Positions 7,387-15,399 of a DNA stretch of 64,000 nt are shown here, piece by piece. The DNA comes from Streptomyces sp. NBC_00443. GTDB taxonomy: Bacteria; Actinomycetota; Actinomycetes; Streptomycetales; Streptomycetaceae. The notes beneath the pieces were generated by a model. It was not told the origin of the DNA. It did no database searches and worked only from the letters and a program-made list of their open reading frames with translations. The stretch covers positions 8,680,001 through 8,744,000 of the forward strand of contig NZ_CP107917.1 in NCBI RefSeq assembly GCF_036014175.1. The letters run 5' to 3'. Position 1 is the stretch's first letter, and each line of letters opens with the position of its first letter. Made by a program: the position numbers and the translations under genes.

Positions 7387-8712
7387 ATGGCCGGTGACAG
7401 GGACACCGCTGACAGGTACTTCGAGCCCCAGGTGGAGACCATGCCCCGCGAGCAGCTGCGGGCACGGCAGGAGGAACGCGTCCTGGAGCTCGTCGAGTAC
7501 GCCTACGCCAACTCCGTCCTCTACCGCGAGCTCTGGGACGGACACGGGGTACACCCGCGCGACATCCGGTCCCTCGAGGACTTCCGGGAGCGCGTGCCCT
7601 TCATCACCAAGGACATGGTGCGCGCACACAGGGCCCGCACGGGCGACCCCTTCGGTGGCCTGCTCTGCGTGCCCATCGAGGAGCTGACCTCGGTCTCCTC
7701 CAGCTCGGGCACCACCGGCGACCCGGAGTTCTTCGCCGAGATCTGGCAGGACGCGCCGCCGCTGGTGACCGCGCAGGTGCGGGACCTGTGGGAGCTGGGC
7801 CTTCGGCCGGGGGACCGGGTGCTGAGCGCCGCCGGCAACTTCCGCAACCTCATGGACCCCGGATACCAGGCCCTCGGCGCCGTGGTGATCGAGGTGGACA
7901 TCTGGCTCGGCAGGATGCACGAAATCGTGGAGGCCATCCGCGCATACCGGCCGGTCTATCTGCAGATGATGTATCCGCACATGGTGGAGCTGGAGCACCT
8001 GGCCGACAAGGTGGACCTCAAGGAGGCCTTCTCCTCGCTCAAGGGCGCCTCGTGCGCCGGCCAGCCGCTCAGCCGGAAGATGCGCGACCGGATCCGTGAC
8101 GACTGGGGCATCGACGTCTACGAGTACACCAGCGCGGCCGACACCGGCACCGCCTGGGAGTGCCGTGAGCACGACGGCTTCCACCTCTGGGAGGACACCG
8201 TCTTCGCCGAGTGCGTCGAGGCCGACGAGCAGGGCGGTTGGCGTGACGTCCCGGACGGCGACCTGGGCGAACTGGTCGCCACCGACCTCGACAACCGGGC
8301 CGCCCCGCTCATCCGCTACCGCAGCGAGGACCTCGTACGGATGTCACGGGACCGCTGCGGCTGCGGACGCACCCACGCCCGGATGTGGGTGGGCGGCCGA
8401 CGGGGCGACGAGACCCTCGTCCAGGGCCGCTCCGTGGTCCTCGCGGACATCTGGCAGGCGGTGGAGGACCAGCCCGAGACGGTCGCGGGCGTGTTCCAGA
8501 TCGTCCGGGAGCGGCGCGAGGTCGACGCACTGCGGCTGCGGGTCGGCTACGACCCCGACATCACCGGCGATGTGGATGCCCTGGCCGGACGACTGGGCAA
8601 GGCCGTGCACGAGCGGACCGGCGTGGAGCCCGTGCTCGATCTGCGGACCGAGGAGGAGCTGTTGCAGACCATGACCAGCGTCGCCAAGTTCCCCCGGGTG
8701 GTGAAGAGCTGA
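7387..8712 (+). CDS. Phenylacetate-CoA ligase-like (PaaK family) AMP-forming ligase
   Basis: A 441-residue protein of the PaaK branch of ANL ligases, which activate a carboxylic acid with ATP and CoA. It shows the P-loop SSSSGTTGDPEF (about residues 101-112), the aromatic-acid-ligase C-lobe hinge region VATDLDNRAAPLIRYRSEDL, and the CGCGRTH segment typical of PaaK. Length is as expected for PaaK. It starts at ATG 7387 behind GAGGAGG. It is the first gene of a rightward operon running to 14296, which suggests it activates the substrate for the following beta-oxidation genes. Its actual acid substrate is unknown. Confidence 0.87.
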   Translation: MAGDRDTADRYFEPQVETMPREQLRARQEERVLELVEYAYANSVLYRELWDGHGVHPRDIRSLEDFRERVPFITKDMVRAHRARTGDPFGGLLCVPIEELTSVSSSSGTTGDPEFFAEIWQDAPPLVTAQVRDLWELGLRPGDRVLSAAGNFRNLMDPGYQALGAVVIEVDIWLGRMHEIVEAIRAYRPVYLQMMYPHMVELEHLADKVDLKEAFSSLKGASCAGQPLSRKMRDRIRDDWGIDVYEYTSAADTGTAWECREHDGFHLWEDTVFAECVEADEQGGWRDVPDGDLGELVATDLDNRAAPLIRYRSEDLVRMSRDRCGCGRTHARMWVGGRRGDETLVQGRSVVLADIWQAVEDQPETVAGVFQIVRERREVDALRLRVGYDPDITGDVDALAGRLGKAVHERTGVEPVLDLRTEEELLQTMTSVAKFPRVVKS

Positions 8713-9443
8713 TGGCACGCGCCGACACCCTCGCCCGGGCCCGCGAACTCGACCGGCCCGACCTCGCCTACCTCGTACGCTTCCCGGCCGCAGACGGGAT
8801 ACGGGAGACCGACCTCACCTGGGCGGAGATCGCCCGGGACACGGCCTGGATCACCGAGCGACTGCGCGGGCACGGACTGGCCGCCGGGCAGCGGGCCGTT
8901 CTGACCGCGTCCGGATTCGAGGGCTTCTGGTGCCACGCGATGATCGGGGCACTGCGTGGCCTGCGGGTGACGTACGGCATCGCCGAGGCGATGGGCTGGG
9001 ATCACCGCCGCACCTCGGTCTTCCACCGTGAACTGCGCCCGCACGCCGTGATCGGCCTGTCCGCCGAGACCCTGGAGGGGCTCTCCGGGGCCACCGACAT
9101 CGGCGAGATGTTCCGGCCGATGCCCGTCGTCCTGGCCCGCCCCGCCGCCGTGTCGGTGCTGCATGCGGTGGGCGTGCCCGCCTGCGTGCTCTCGCCCCTG
9201 GGGCCGGCTCTCGCCATGGAGTGTCCCGCGCGGAGCGGCGCGCACGTCAACGCCGCCGAATGGCGGGTCGGCGACCAGGACGGCGAGTTGTTCGTGGCGG
9301 CGGGGGAACAGCGCACGTCACCTCTGCCCCGGACACCGCTCGGCATCCCGGGCCGAGTGATCGTCGGCCGGTGCATCTGCGGCAGCGAGGACCCGCGCGT
9401 GCTGTTCACCGAGGCCGACCAGTCACTGTCATCGAGGAGTTGA
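8712..9443 (+). CDS. Short PaaK-related protein of unknown function
   Basis: A 243-residue protein whose ATG overlaps the ligase stop (TGATG), implying coupled translation. It is not a recognised enzyme. The first half resembles the N-terminal fold of ANL ligases (LTWAEIARD, RAVLTASGFEGFW). The region around 160-200 (GPALAMEC, then DGELFVAAG) resembles the middle of PaaK. No SGTTG P-loop and no C-terminal catalytic lysine domain are present, so it is unlikely to adenylate a substrate alone. It could be a partner subunit of the PaaK-like protein. No frameshift is evident; the next gene follows 2 bp after its stop. Confidence 0.7.
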   Translation: MARADTLARARELDRPDLAYLVRFPAADGIRETDLTWAEIARDTAWITERLRGHGLAAGQRAVLTASGFEGFWCHAMIGALRGLRVTYGIAEAMGWDHRRTSVFHRELRPHAVIGLSAETLEGLSGATDIGEMFRPMPVVLARPAAVSVLHAVGVPACVLSPLGPALAMECPARSGAHVNAAEWRVGDQDGELFVAAGEQRTSPLPRTPLGIPGRVIVGRCICGSEDPRVLFTEADQSLSSRS

Positions 9444-9445
9444 AG

Positions 9446-10357
9446 ATGTCCGAAGGAGTGGTCGACGGCCGCGTGGTGGTCGTCACCGGAGCCGGCAACG
9501 GCATCGGCCGGGCGCACGCCCTGGCGCTCGCCGCGCACGGTGCGAAGGTCGTGGTCAACGACCTGGGCAGCACGCGTGACGGTGGGGGCGCGTCGGCCGG
9601 ACCCGCCCAGGCCGTGGTCGACGAGATAGCCGAGGCGGGCGGCGAGGCGGTCGCCAACACGGACGACATCGCCACCTGGGACGGCGCCGGCCGCCTCGTC
9701 CGGCAGGCCGTGGACACCTACGGCGGACTGGACGTGCTCGTCAACAACGCCGGCATCCTGCGCGACCGGACGATCGTGTCGATGACCGAGCAGGACTGGG
9801 ACGGCGTGCTCGCCGTCCACCTCAAGGGCAGCATCGCCACCCTGCACCACGCGGCCGCGCACTGGCGGGAGCGCGCCAAGGCCGGGCACGCCAACGACGC
9901 GAGGGTCATCAACACGACCTCCCCGTCCGGTATTTTCGGCAACCCGGGCCAGTCCAACTACGGCTCCGCCAAGGCCGGCATCGCCAGCCTCACCCTCATC
10001 GCCGCCGCCGAGCTCGCCCGCTACGGCGTGACGGTGAACGCGATCGCGCCCACCGCGCTCACCCGGCTGACCGAGGACATCGAGATGATGCGACGGGCCG
10101 CGGAGAGCGAGGACCTGACCCCGGAGGCCATCTCACCCCTCGTGGTGTGGCTGGGCTCGGCGGCCTCGCGCGAGGTCACCGGCCGTGTGTTCGGCGTCAT
10201 GGGCAACCGCATCACCGTCCTGGAGGGCTGGGTCAACGGCCCCGCCGCGAGCGCCGAGACCCGGTGGACCCCTCAGGAGCTGACCTCCGTGGTCCCGAAC
10301 CTGGTGGCCAAGGCCGCTCCGAACGCCGACGCGCTCGGCAACCGGAACGGGGCGTGA
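9446..10357 (+). CDS. SDR oxidoreductase, multifunctional-enzyme-2-like 3-hydroxyacyl-CoA dehydrogenase
   Basis: A 303-residue short-chain dehydrogenase. It has the cofactor motif TGAGNGIG (about 14-21), NNAGIL, and the catalytic NYGSAKAG (Tyr-x3-Lys). The insertion NDLGSTRDGGGAS after the second strand is typical of the hydroxyacyl-CoA dehydrogenase domain of peroxisomal MFE-2 and its actinobacterial homologues, so the likely role is NAD-dependent oxidation of a 3-hydroxyacyl-CoA. GAGGAG precedes ATG 9446. It is a close paralogue of the SDR at 17081-17992, hinting at two parallel cycles or substrates. Confidence 0.9.
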   Translation: MSEGVVDGRVVVVTGAGNGIGRAHALALAAHGAKVVVNDLGSTRDGGGASAGPAQAVVDEIAEAGGEAVANTDDIATWDGAGRLVRQAVDTYGGLDVLVNNAGILRDRTIVSMTEQDWDGVLAVHLKGSIATLHHAAAHWRERAKAGHANDARVINTTSPSGIFGNPGQSNYGSAKAGIASLTLIAAAELARYGVTVNAIAPTALTRLTEDIEMMRRAAESEDLTPEAISPLVVWLGSAASREVTGRVFGVMGNRITVLEGWVNGPAASAETRWTPQELTSVVPNLVAKAAPNADALGNRNGA

Positions 10358-10360
10358 ATC

Positions 10361-10804
10361 ATGACATCGACTCGACAACCGGTCGCCGAGGGCCTGTTCA
10401 CCTGGCCTCCCACCCCCTCGGAACCGCCCCGGCTCATCGGCTCCGAGTGCACGGCCTGCGGCCTGGTGAGCTTCCCGGCCGCCGCGGACTGCGTACGGTG
10501 CGGCGGCCAGGACCCGAAGGAACGGCTGCTCGCGGACCGCGGGACGCTGTGGACGTACACCACCCAGAACTTCCGCCCGCCGTCCCCGCCGTACGACGGC
10601 CCCGAGGCCTTCGAACCGTACGCGGTCGGCTACATCGAACTCCCCGGCGAGCTGCTGGTCGAGGCCCGTCTGACGGAGGCCGACCCGCACCGGCTGAGGA
10701 TCGGGCAGCCCATGCGGCTGACCCTGGTGCCCTACACCGTGCGGGACGACGGCACCGAGGCCGTCACGTTCGCGTTCACCCCGGCCGAGGAGAGGGCGTC
10801 ATGA
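10361..10804 (+). CDS. DUF35 zinc-ribbon/OB-fold protein, thiolase partner
   Basis: A 147-residue DUF35 protein. Residues about 30-50 form a rubredoxin-like zinc ribbon with two Cys-x2-Cys pairs (CTACG and CVRCG), followed by an OB-fold beta barrel. Such proteins bind thiolase-like enzymes and help bind CoA substrates, as the DUF35 domain of ChsH2 does for the steroid aldolase Ltp2. Its stop overlaps the start of the thiolase-like gene by four bases, supporting a two-subunit complex. It begins 4 bp after the SDR stop. Confidence 0.9.
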   Translation: MTSTRQPVAEGLFTWPPTPSEPPRLIGSECTACGLVSFPAAADCVRCGGQDPKERLLADRGTLWTYTTQNFRPPSPPYDGPEAFEPYAVGYIELPGELLVEARLTEADPHRLRIGQPMRLTLVPYTVRDDGTEAVTFAFTPAEERAS

Positions 10805-11949
10805 CCGAGGCCGTGATCATCGGCGTGGGACTCCACCCCTTCGGCCGGTTCCCCGGAAAGCCCGCACTGGACATGGGCGCGGACGCGGTGCGGCTGGCAC
10901 TGGCCGACGCGGGCGTGAACTGGCCGCAGATCCAGGGCGGTTACATCGGCAGCTACGAGGTCGCCAACCCGGACGCCATCGTGGGGCGGCTCGGCCTGAC
11001 CGGAGTGCCGTTGCGCGGGGTGTTCAACGGTTGCGCCACCGCCGGTACGGCGATCGCGCTGGCCGCCCGCGCCATCGAGACCGGTGAGCACGACCTGACC
11101 ATCGCGATCGGCCTGGACAAACACCCGCGCGGTGCGTTCGCCGCCGACCCGTCCGTGGCCGGCATCCCCTCCTGGTACGGGCAGACAGGGCTGTTCCTCA
11201 CCACCCACTTCTTCGGCATGAAGATCAACCGCTATATGCACGACCACGGCATCTCACACGAGACGCTGGCCCGCGTGGCCGCGAAGAACTTCGGCAACGC
11301 GGCCGCGAACGAGAAGGCCTGGCGCCGAACTCCCCTCACACCGGAGGAGATTCTCGCCTCGCCGGTCCTCAACTACCCGCTCCGGCAGTACATGTACTGC
11401 GGCCCCGACGAGGGCGCTGCGGCGATCGTGCTGTGCCGGGCCGACCAGGCCCACAAGTACACCCAGAAGCCCGTGCGGGTCCGCTCCACCGCCCTGCGCA
11501 GCCGCCGCCTCGGCGCCTTCGAGGTGCAGAGCCCGTCCTTCCCCGTCGGTGAGATCGTCGAGAGCCCGACCGTGGACGCCTCCCGGGCCGCGTACGAACG
11601 GGCAGGCATCGGCCCGCAGGACGTGGACGTCGCCCAACTCCAGGACACCGACGCCGGGTCGGAGATCATCCACATGGCGGAGAACGGCCTGTGCAAGGAC
11701 GGCGAACAGGAACGCCTCATCGCCGAGGGCGCCACCGGGATCGGCGGCCGGCTCCCGGTCAACACCGACGGCGGACTGCTCGGCAACGGCGAGCCCATCG
11801 GCGCGTCCGGCCTGCGCCAGATCCACGAGATCGTACTCCAGCTGCGCGGCACGGCCGGCACCCGCCAGATCCCCGGCACGCCCCGCGTCGGCTACACCCA
11901 CCTGTACGGCGCGCCGGGCGTGTCGGCGGTGACCATCCTGTCCACCTGA
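10801..11949 (+). CDS. Thiolase-fold protein of the SCP-x/Ltp type with altered active site
   Basis: A 382-residue thiolase-superfamily protein. The nucleophile position is kept (NGCATAG, Cys78), but other thiolase residues are not. The usual HDCFT histidine region reads LQDTDAG, the GHPIGATG histidine is Glu331 (NGEPIGASG), and the C-terminal Cys-Gly-Gly loop lacks cysteine (LYGAPGVSAV). A normal Claisen thiolase is therefore unlikely; acyl transfer, hydrolysis or a retro-aldol reaction are alternatives. It pairs with the DUF35 gene by an ATGA overlap. The heteromeric acyl-CoA dehydrogenase genes follow after 14 bp. Confidence 0.83.
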   Translation: MTEAVIIGVGLHPFGRFPGKPALDMGADAVRLALADAGVNWPQIQGGYIGSYEVANPDAIVGRLGLTGVPLRGVFNGCATAGTAIALAARAIETGEHDLTIAIGLDKHPRGAFAADPSVAGIPSWYGQTGLFLTTHFFGMKINRYMHDHGISHETLARVAAKNFGNAAANEKAWRRTPLTPEEILASPVLNYPLRQYMYCGPDEGAAAIVLCRADQAHKYTQKPVRVRSTALRSRRLGAFEVQSPSFPVGEIVESPTVDASRAAYERAGIGPQDVDVAQLQDTDAGSEIIHMAENGLCKDGEQERLIAEGATGIGGRLPVNTDGGLLGNGEPIGASGLRQIHEIVLQLRGTAGTRQIPGTPRVGYTHLYGAPGVSAVTILST

Positions 11950-11963
11950 CCGCGGAGCCCGAA

Positions 11964-13184
11964 ATGGATTACGACACCCAGGACTTCGCCGCCGAGGCGC
12001 GCCGCTTCCTCGACGCGCACGCCGAGAGGGCCCCCGACCGTACCGCCGTCACCTGGGGCGAGGGCGACGATTCGATGGCGTACTTCAGCAGCCTCCCGCC
12101 CGAGCAGGAGACGGAACAGGTGCGGCGGGCCCGCGAGTGGCAACGCGTCCGCCACGAGAACGGCTTCGGCTGGATCACCGGCCCGCACGAGTACGGCGGC
12201 CGGGGCCTGACCCCCGTCCACGATCTGCTCTACGACGCCGTCGAGTCCGAGTACGAGGTCCCCGACACCGGCGTCCTCAGCGTCGTCGGCCTCGGCATGA
12301 TCGGGCCGACGATCCTCGCCCACGCACAGCCCCACATCAAGGAACGCTGGCTGCCCGCGATGTACCGCGGGGACGCCGTCGCCTGCCAGCTGTTCAGCGA
12401 GCCCGGGGCCGGATCCGACCTGGCGAGCGTGGCCACCAGGGCCGTGCGTGCGGGCGACGACTGGGTGCTGAACGGGCAGAAGGTGTGGACGTCGGTCGCC
12501 CAGCACAGCCAGATCGGCCTGGCGTTGACCCGCACGAACCCGAACGCGCCGAAGCACAAGGGCATCACGGCCTTCCTGGTCCCCATGGACGCCCCCGGCG
12601 TCGAGGTCCGGCCGCTGCGGCAGATGACCGGCGGCGCGGACTTCAACGAGGTCTTCCTCACCGACGTCCGCGTCCCCGACGACCACCGCCTCGGCGAGGT
12701 CGACGGCGGCTGGACGGTCGCCCTGACCACCCTGATGAACGAGCGCAACACGGTCGGCAGCGAGGGCGCTGGCCCGGTGGCCGCCGCCCTGTCCCCGGAC
12801 CACCTCTCGGCGCTCATGCGTGCCACGTGGACCTGGGACGACCGGGCCCTGCGCGGTCGCCTGGCCGAACTCCTCGTGGACGCCATGGCCACCGGCTACC
12901 TCAACGCCCGCGCGCAGCGCACCCTGCGGGCGGGTGCCGCCCCCGGCCCGGAGAGGTCGGTCGCCAAGCTGATGTACGGGCAGAACCTCACCTGCGCCGC
13001 CCACTTCGTCTCCGAGTGCCTCGGCCCCCGGATCATCGCCGACACCGGACAGTGGGGCACGTACGCCTGGTCCGAACTCCTGTTGGCCACCCCGGCCCTG
13101 CGCATCCTCGGTGGCACCGAGGAGATCATGAAGAACATCCTCGCGGAACGGGTCCTCGGTCTGCCGAAGGAGGCACGCGCATGA
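11964..13184 (+). CDS. Acyl-CoA dehydrogenase, FadE-type subunit carrying the likely catalytic Glu
   Basis: A 406-residue acyl-CoA dehydrogenase. FAD and substrate contacts are visible in CQLFSEPGAGSDLASV and VLNGQKVWTS, and the tail reads LGGTEEIMKNILAERVLGLP. The catalytic base is probably the Glu of MNERN (about 258), the helix-G position used by this subfamily. It overlaps the next acyl-CoA dehydrogenase by ATGA. That pairing of one full subunit with one lacking the base is the signature of heterotetrameric dehydrogenases such as FadE26/27 and FadE28/29 of steroid degradation, which act on branched or cyclic side chains. Confidence 0.92.
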   Translation: MDYDTQDFAAEARRFLDAHAERAPDRTAVTWGEGDDSMAYFSSLPPEQETEQVRRAREWQRVRHENGFGWITGPHEYGGRGLTPVHDLLYDAVESEYEVPDTGVLSVVGLGMIGPTILAHAQPHIKERWLPAMYRGDAVACQLFSEPGAGSDLASVATRAVRAGDDWVLNGQKVWTSVAQHSQIGLALTRTNPNAPKHKGITAFLVPMDAPGVEVRPLRQMTGGADFNEVFLTDVRVPDDHRLGEVDGGWTVALTTLMNERNTVGSEGAGPVAAALSPDHLSALMRATWTWDDRALRGRLAELLVDAMATGYLNARAQRTLRAGAAPGPERSVAKLMYGQNLTCAAHFVSECLGPRIIADTGQWGTYAWSELLLATPALRILGGTEEIMKNILAERVLGLPKEARA

Positions 13185-14296
13185 GCGCCGACGAGAGCGA
13201 ACTGAGGGAACTGCGGCTGTCCGTAAGGGAGTTCATGGCAGCCAAATCGCCGGAGGAAGCCGTCCGCAAGCTCATGGAGAGCGAGCCGCGCTTCGACCCC
13301 GCGGTGTGGGCCCAGGCCGCCGACCAGCTGCGCCTGCCCGGCCTTGTGATCCCGGAGGAGTACGGCGGCGACGGCTTCGGGCTCGTGGAACTCGGCGTCG
13401 TCATGGAGGAGATGGGGCGCGCCCTGCTGTGCGCGCCCTTCTTCGCGACCGTCGTCCTCGCCGCACAGGCCCTGCTGGCCTCGGGGGACAGTGAGGCCTG
13501 TGCCCGCCACCTCCCGGGCATCGCGGCCGGGCGGACCACCGCCACCCTCGCCGTCGCCGAGGAGGGCGGTTCCTGGGACCCCGCCCTGATCTCCGCCCGT
13601 GCCGTGCCGGACGGGAACGGAGGCTGGAGGCTGAGCGGCCGCAAGAGCTTCGTCATCGACGGTACGACGGCCGATCTGATCCTCGTCATCGCCCGCACCG
13701 TCGCCGGCCCGTCGCTGTTCGCCGTGGACCGGACGGCCGGGGGCGTGGCCGCCGAGGCGCTGGAGACCCTCGACGCGACCCGGGCGATGGCGAGGCTGAC
13801 GTTCGACAGCGTGCCCGCGACCCCTGTCGGCCCCGACGGGCTGGGCGGGCGCATCATGGCCAGGGTCCTGGACATCGCCTCCGTGGGGCTGGCGGCGGAG
13901 CAGGCAGGCGGCGCGCGCACGTGCCTGGAGATGAGCGCCGACCACGCCCGCACCCGGCAGCAGTTCGGCCGGCCGATCGGCTCCTTCCAGGCGGTCAAGC
14001 ACAAGTGCGCCGACATGCTCGTCCAGGTGGAACTGGCCGAGGCTTCCGCCCGCGAGGCTGCCCGGCTGGCCGCAGCGGACGCGCCGGACTTTCCCGTCGC
14101 CGCCGCCGTGGCCCACGCGTGCTGCTCACGGGCGTACATGTTCGCGACGATGGAGAACATCCAGGTCCACGGCGGCATCGGCTTCACCTGGGAGCACCCC
14201 GCCCATCTGTACTTCCGGCGTGCCAAGTCCTCGCAGCTGCTGTTCGGCGGACCCGCGATCTACCACGAGCGGCTGCTGGACCGGCTGGGGATCTGA
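13181..14296 (+). CDS. Acyl-CoA dehydrogenase, non-catalytic partner subunit
   Basis: A 371-residue acyl-CoA dehydrogenase homologue. It has the dimer-interface motif RQQFGRPIGSFQAVKH and the tail HGGIGFTWEHPAHLYFRRAKSS, both typical of the smaller partner of heteromeric enzymes. No Glu stands at either known base position (the helix-G segment reads ASVGLAAEQAGG). Its FAD face is therefore expected to complete the site of the preceding subunit. It is the last gene of the rightward operon that begins at 7387 and converges on the quinone-reductase-like gene across a 55-bp gap that shows only a weak GC hairpin. Confidence 0.92.
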   Translation: MSADESELRELRLSVREFMAAKSPEEAVRKLMESEPRFDPAVWAQAADQLRLPGLVIPEEYGGDGFGLVELGVVMEEMGRALLCAPFFATVVLAAQALLASGDSEACARHLPGIAAGRTTATLAVAEEGGSWDPALISARAVPDGNGGWRLSGRKSFVIDGTTADLILVIARTVAGPSLFAVDRTAGGVAAEALETLDATRAMARLTFDSVPATPVGPDGLGGRIMARVLDIASVGLAAEQAGGARTCLEMSADHARTRQQFGRPIGSFQAVKHKCADMLVQVELAEASAREAARLAAADAPDFPVAAAVAHACCSRAYMFATMENIQVHGGIGFTWEHPAHLYFRRAKSSQLLFGGPAIYHERLLDRLGI

Positions 14297-14351
14297 GCGC
14301 GGGCGCGGGAGCACAAGCCCGCACGGAAGCCGGCGGCCCGCTCCGAGCTGC

Positions 14352-15320
14352 TCAGACGGTGATGACCAGCTTGCCGCGCGGGTGGCCCTTCTCCAGGTGG
14401 CGTATGGCCTCGGGGGCCTCTTCGAGCGGGTAGGCGTGGTCGATGACGGGGACGAGGGTGCCGTTCTCGGCGAGTTCCTTGAGGGTCAGCAGGTCCTCAC
14501 GCCGGGGGAACGCGAGGATGAAACGAAGGTTCTGGCGGAGGAACGGGGAGAGGGCGACGGCCCTGAGATTGCGGCCCATGCCGCCGAGCACCCGTCCCCC
14601 GCCCTCGCCGCCGACGATGACGAGCGTGCCCCGAGGGGCGAGTGCACGGCGCAGCAGGGACAGGGGGCGGTTGCCCGCCGTGTCCACGATGACGTCGTAG
14701 CGGTGAGGACGGTCGGTGATCTCCTCGCGGGTGTAGTCGACGACGTCGGTCACGCCCAGGGAACGGACATGGTCCGCACTCCTGGGCCCGCAGACACCGG
14801 TGACATCGGCTCCGTGCGAGACGGCGAGTTGCACGGTGTACGTCCCCACACCCCCCGACGCTCCGATGACGAGGACCTTCCGGCCGGCCTGCGGGCGTGC
14901 CGTGCCGCGCAGGGCCTGCAGGGCGGTCATGCCGGAGGAGGGGAGCACGGCGGCCTCTTCGAAGGAGAGACCGGTGGGCTTGAGCGCGAGCTTGTCCGCC
15001 TTGGGGCAGGCGTACTCGGCGAACGACCCGTCACAGGTGCCGAAGACCTCGTCGCCGGGCTTGAATTCGGCCACCTTCGCGCCGACCGCCTCGACACGCC
15101 CGGCACCGTCCCAGCCCCGCACGGAGCTCTTCGGCCTGCGGAGGCCGAAGCCGAGCCGGGCGAGGTAGGGCAGGCCGGTCATCAGATGCCAGACACTCGG
15201 GTCGACGCCTGCCGCGTGCACCCGCAGCAGGACCTCGTCGTCGCGTGGTTCGGGGCGTCCGATGTCCCGCAGCTCCAGGGCCTCGACGGTGCCGTACGCG
15301 TCCTGGACGATGGCCTTCAC
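14352..15320 (-). CDS. NAD(P)-dependent quinone-reductase-like MDR oxidoreductase
   Basis: A 322-residue medium-chain dehydrogenase/reductase without structural zinc cysteines. Evidence is the N-terminal catalytic fold (VLLRVHAAGVDPSVWH), GWDGAGRVEAVG, FKPGDEVFG, and the NADPH motif IGASGGVGTYTVQLA (about 154-168). Such enzymes reduce enones or quinones with NADPH. The GTG start at 15320 is preceded by GAGGAGG; an upstream in-frame extension lacks homology. It lies 79 bp downstream of the acyl-CoA dehydrogenase gene and is the last gene of a seven-gene leftward array. The substrate is unknown. Confidence 0.88.
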   Translation of the reverse strand: MKAIVQDAYGTVEALELRDIGRPEPRDDEVLLRVHAAGVDPSVWHLMTGLPYLARLGFGLRRPKSSVRGWDGAGRVEAVGAKVAEFKPGDEVFGTCDGSFAEYACPKADKLALKPTGLSFEEAAVLPSSGMTALQALRGTARPQAGRKVLVIGASGGVGTYTVQLAVSHGADVTGVCGPRSADHVRSLGVTDVVDYTREEITDRPHRYDVIVDTAGNRPLSLLRRALAPRGTLVIVGGEGGGRVLGGMGRNLRAVALSPFLRQNLRFILAFPRREDLLTLKELAENGTLVPVIDHAYPLEEAPEAIRHLEKGHPRGKLVITV

Positions 15321-15399
15321 GGGGCCCTCCTCTCGACTGGGGTAACCCATGAAGGAAATGTGAGGGAGGGGCGGACCCTTGTCCACCGGAGGGACCGGT

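Noticed and set aside
12137..13180. Long open frames on both strands over most genes, for example the first half of a 719-codon frame at 12137
   Set aside because: High GC gives long shadow frames; these have Arg/Pro/Ala-rich, non-homologous translations and overlap recognised genes. Only the homologous parts were kept.
14297..14351. Possible terminator between the converging acyl-CoA dehydrogenase and MDR genes
   Set aside because: Only a short GCGGGC/GCCCGC stem is visible in a GC-rich background with no T tract; too weak to annotate.
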